From: Taeniopygia guttata | Taxonomy: Eukaryota > Chordata > Aves > Passeriformes > Estrildidae | Assembly (NCBI RefSeq): GCF_048771995.1 | Contig: NC_133032.1 | Coordinates: 16,248,501-16,312,500 of the forward strand | Direction of reading: 5' to 3' | Length of the DNA: 64,000 bases | The notes under the pieces: model-generated | The model's input: the letters and a program-made list of their open reading frames with translations, nothing else | Told to the model about the DNA's origin: nothing | Database searches by the model: none | Shown here: one piece after another, positions 60,566 to 64,000 of the stretch | Layout of the letters: every line of letters starts with the position of its first letter | Position numbering within the stretch: the first letter of the stretch is position 1 | Made by a program: the position numbers and the translations under genes

Positions 60566-63500
60566 TAAATGGTTTATATGCTTTTCGCTTGTAAGGACAG
60601 CTATCCTTTTATACTTTTATAATTACTGTAGCTAAATGTAGCTAAAATGGGGCACATATGTCATGGTCTGGATTAGTATTTATTGACACTGGTGGATTCA
60701 ATTGTTGCTATTCATTTAAGGTGAGTATTAGAAACCACTAATCACATGTTCCATGCCAAACAAGTTTGAAACTGGTCTCATCACCCCATTAGCATACTTT
60801 CAACAAGTCACAAAAATTTTGCTCTTAAATCTTTTTAGAAACTAGAAGACTTGTGCCAGCAATGCTTTGGCTGGGGGCAGGCTGGTAACGCTCCCTCTCT
60901 CTTCATTGTTGCTTTACTGCTCCCTGCCCTGACTGGGCAGGACACAGCAGAGAAGGAATAAGTGCCTCCCAGGGCAAGGAGAGCTCAACAGGTGATGTAA
61001 CAGTTCAACAGTCTTAAAGCTGCTGATCCGCTGAGCTGAAAGTGGCAGTGTGGGACAAACCCAGGTCTCCAGCATTCATTGCAAAATTTAATTCTCTGAA
61101 CTTTTAAAAAGTTATCTGCTTTATCCACATTTTAGTTTTATAATGTAATTTGAAATGTAGTTTTATTATGTAATTTGAAATACAGTCTCACTACATTTGT
61201 ATTTAATCTATTTAATGTGAGTTACATCAGCAGTTTTAAGTCAGAACAAGTCTGTGATTTTTAAAATATTTTTTCAAAAAGCCAGGAATAGAAGGAATAA
61301 TTAGGCACTCAGAGTTCCACAACTATTTCTGTAGATTTTAAAAGTTGTATTTTAAGAAAATATTTTTCTATCATTTAGGAGAAATTAAAATGTTCTGGAA
61401 GTATTTCAGTCATATTTAGTATAATTCAAACAGCAAATTGAATTTGAAATAGAGCACCTTCTGTAAGTCTGGCAGGTAATTTTGTTATTTCAGTTATTAG
61501 AATTAAGAAAGCAACCTGTAATTGTAGAGGACTACTTATGTTAAATACAAAACTGAAATAATAAAGTAGCATTTTACATTAATTGCTTTGTAGCACTTCT
61601 TCACTAAAATAAAGTAGAATTTAAACCCAAAATTGTATTTAATGGTCAATAGCATTTGATCAATGAAGGAGGAGGAAAAAGTTTCAGAGCAGATGAAGAG
61701 AGACAAGTAATTTGGTAAAGGCAATGCAGCAATGACTGCAGACAGATATGGAACAAAAATCTGCAGGAAAAAAGCTCAGTGTCTAAATATGGTCAAATCC
61801 ATGAAAGACATTTCCCAGGATAAAGGGCTGGACCAGCCAGGCTGTCATACAGTACCATGAGAAAAAAGGATGCAAAGATACCCTAGAAGAAAGTGAAAAA
61901 AAAACCCCAGACCACCACTATGGTAAGAGTTACAGTATGTGATGGTAAATTTGGGCAGATTTCAGAATGGGATTCTCCTAACAGCATTTTGTGTACAGCA
62001 TTACAGTTGTGCAGCAGGATCCTAAAGACTACAAATGTGGGCAGAGAAATGCTCTAAACACAAGCTAATTAAAATTGACTTGGTTTCATTCAAATAGTGC
62101 TGGGTAATGTGGCAATGCCAGCAGTGCCATGAAGAAAGTCTGAGACATCCTTGTGATGGTCTTCGCCATTGTGTATGACATACATGTTCAGTATTTATTT
62201 TCAGCTCTAAAACTGAAGGCACAGTGGTTTGGGTGAGTTAGTGCCTACTCCAGGTTTTGATTCTCTTTCCTCAAACTGCTCTCCAGCACATTCAAGAAGC
62301 AGCAGGTAAAATACAGTGGTTCAAGTTGAAATAACAGCTAGTTCCTGTAGCTTTAGTTTTGTTTTCTCCTGCAGCTGTGACCCCTGAGACTCTCCGATTC
62401 TCCCATTCTGTGGTCAGCTGAGACAAGTTATATAGAAAGAGCTCTTTGGATAGAGCTGTGCTTACTGGTGGATGCTTTATTTTACAAACCAAATATCTAA
62501 TACATATCCTATAACTAGCACTCTGATCTAGAAAAAAAAAAAATCACTATCAGTACAAACCTTAGTAAGATTTATTTTTAGTGCAAGTAACTATCATAGT
62601 GAGCAGTGTTATTAAAAAGATATCAATACTCAAGACTCAAGTCTTCGGCTTGCTGGGTTCTCTCTCATTGCAGTAGTATATATGTCACAGCAAACTTTAA
62701 ACATAGGATATGAAATGGAATTTTAGAAACAGCTCCAGCAAAGAGGGGTTGTCATCTCTCATTCCCCAACATACCTGTCATGCACAGCTCCAGGGAGGGG
62801 CCATTCTGGTGAATTATACATCAGTGTCTACCTTGCTGGATTAAATTTAATAAATCAGAATTTCTTTGCTGATTGTTCACTCTCTCATAGATCCTCTCTG
62901 CAGAAAGGTGAATTTAATAATTAGTTCTATTACATCCTCCTACAGCCCACCCAAGATGCTGTTCCCCAGAAATGCTCTGAATTAATACCCTGACCACATC
63001 TTCTGGCCACAGAACCACAAATGTTGAATGAAGGTTGGTGGAACATCAGTGAAACCTGCAATGAGCACAGCCGGCCTGCCAGCACATGTTACTAATGGTC
63101 TTTGCAAAATGAGTAAAACTCCCTATGTTACAGGTCCAAGAAATGTTGAAGATAAACATAGAAGAATTTCTTAAGTCTCAAGAATCTCCTGAGCCTCAAA
63201 ATAAAATATTGGCAGTTGAATTTCAATGTTGCATTTAAAAAAAGAAAGCCAGTTATTTATTGCCAGGAAGACTGAATAGAAGGAGTTTCCTCCCCTTTCA
63301 AGTCCCATTCCTGAAGTGTCCAAACCATCAGACTCACTTGCTACATTGTCAAATTTGTGAGTGAAAAAGAACAAGGGATGAAAGAAATGAGCTCTGTAGA
63401 ATTGTCTGAAATGGTGGTTCGAGACCATGCTGAATTTTTCAAGCACAAAAAACAGATGTCAGCTTGACAAGGAGGCAGGAGTCTCGATAACAGCACCCTA

Positions 63501-64000
63501 CTGAAAACAAAACTCTGTGAGTGCACTTTTCAGCTTCATAACTGCAGTACTGTTGGCATAGCTTTTACAGGATTTACAAGACTTTAAGACATAAACTTTG
63601 TGGTTATTGTTGATTTAACTGATTTCCAGTGCGAGAAACATACTGTTGCACAGTCTCTGTTTGCATCTGAGTGTTTCTTTACTCTGCAAGGACTTGTGAA
63701 AATGGGCCAGCTGGTTCAACCAGATTTGACACAGGCTGAGAGTTTTCAACAATAGTTATGTTCCTACCAGTTTCTTAAACATAGGGAGCCGGGGGAGAGA
63801 GGAGAAAGAAAGATCTTGCAAGATCAATCAAAGGAAAGGCTACAGCAAGAGATCACCCCTTATAAGCCTCCAGATAATCCTGTATAAGCCACACAAGACT
63901 GAAACCTGATGAATATATTAGTCACAAGAAAAGCCTTATTTTGAAGTTGCATCTTTCTTAAAGCCAAAGTCAGAGACACACACTGGGAGGTTCACTGGCT

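Larger units (their letters stand above)
58331..64000. other. Intergenic region beyond the neurabin-like promoter
   Basis: 5.7 kb of AT-rich DNA without a recognised exon. It holds a 35-A run at 58703-58737 and inverted repeats at 59974-59996 and 60513-60565. In mammals RAPGEF4 follows PDK1, but no RAPGEF4 exon was seen here. Confidence 0.65.

Noticed and set aside
1-64000. tRNA, rRNA, CRISPR, bacterial operon or phage features.
   Set aside because: None seen; the window is vertebrate nuclear DNA.

Overview
This window is vertebrate nuclear DNA, most likely from a bird. It has GT-AG spliced genes with AT-rich introns, two CpG-island promoters, and a truncated CR1 LINE of the avian type whose 3' end reads like an 'attctgtgatt' tail. 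A non-avian reptile cannot be excluded. Two protein-coding genes could be reassembled exon by exon. They lie tail to tail. Everything else is intron, intergenic DNA, repeats or promoter.

Layout: 1-960 looks like the tail of a 3'UTR of an upstream plus-strand gene; from vertebrate synteny next to PDK1 the candidate is ITGA6, but no coding exon is visible. 961-6680 is intergenic. 6690-7600 is a CpG island carrying the start of PDK1, whose 11 coding exons run 7378-17750 (+) and give an uninterrupted 408-residue pyruvate dehydrogenase kinase 1. 17751-22123 is the convergent gap holding both 3'UTRs. 22124-56614 (-) is a neurabin-family gene with 18 coding exons. Their phases all fit and sum to 4,143 nt, i.e. 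1,380 residues plus stop: F-actin-binding N terminus, PP1-docking KVKF motif, PDZ, coiled coil, a SAMD14-like linker, SAM domain and a charged C-terminal tail. Its CpG-island promoter is at about 56,880-58,330. 58,331-64,000 is intergenic with no recognised gene.

Main result: the neurabin gene is neither PPP1R9A nor PPP1R9B. Its first exon mixes features of both. It has the SAM domain that spinophilin (PPP1R9B) lacks, and it sits next to PDK1. PPP1R9A sits near PDK4, and PPP1R9B sits near PDK2 with SAMD14 between them, both in the same convergent orientation. It is best read as a third neurabin ohnolog from the two vertebrate whole-genome duplications, related in name at least to the fish 'ppp1r9al' genes. 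It also keeps, in one transcription unit, the spinophilin-like half and the SAMD14-like half that are separate neighbouring genes on the PDK2 paralogon. The inferred break point falls in the intron at 38,057-38,868.

Functionally the two genes are unrelated. PDK1 is a mitochondrial kinase that switches off pyruvate dehydrogenase. The neurabin-like protein is expected to target PP1 to actin-rich sites. Smaller points include a PDK1 that has His where human PDK1 has the reported FGFR1 site Tyr136, a six-codon upstream ORF overlapping a YY1-like element in PDK1, a CTCF-like site in an isolated CpG cluster, a block of exons that can only be skipped together, and several unusual low-complexity or hairpin tracts.
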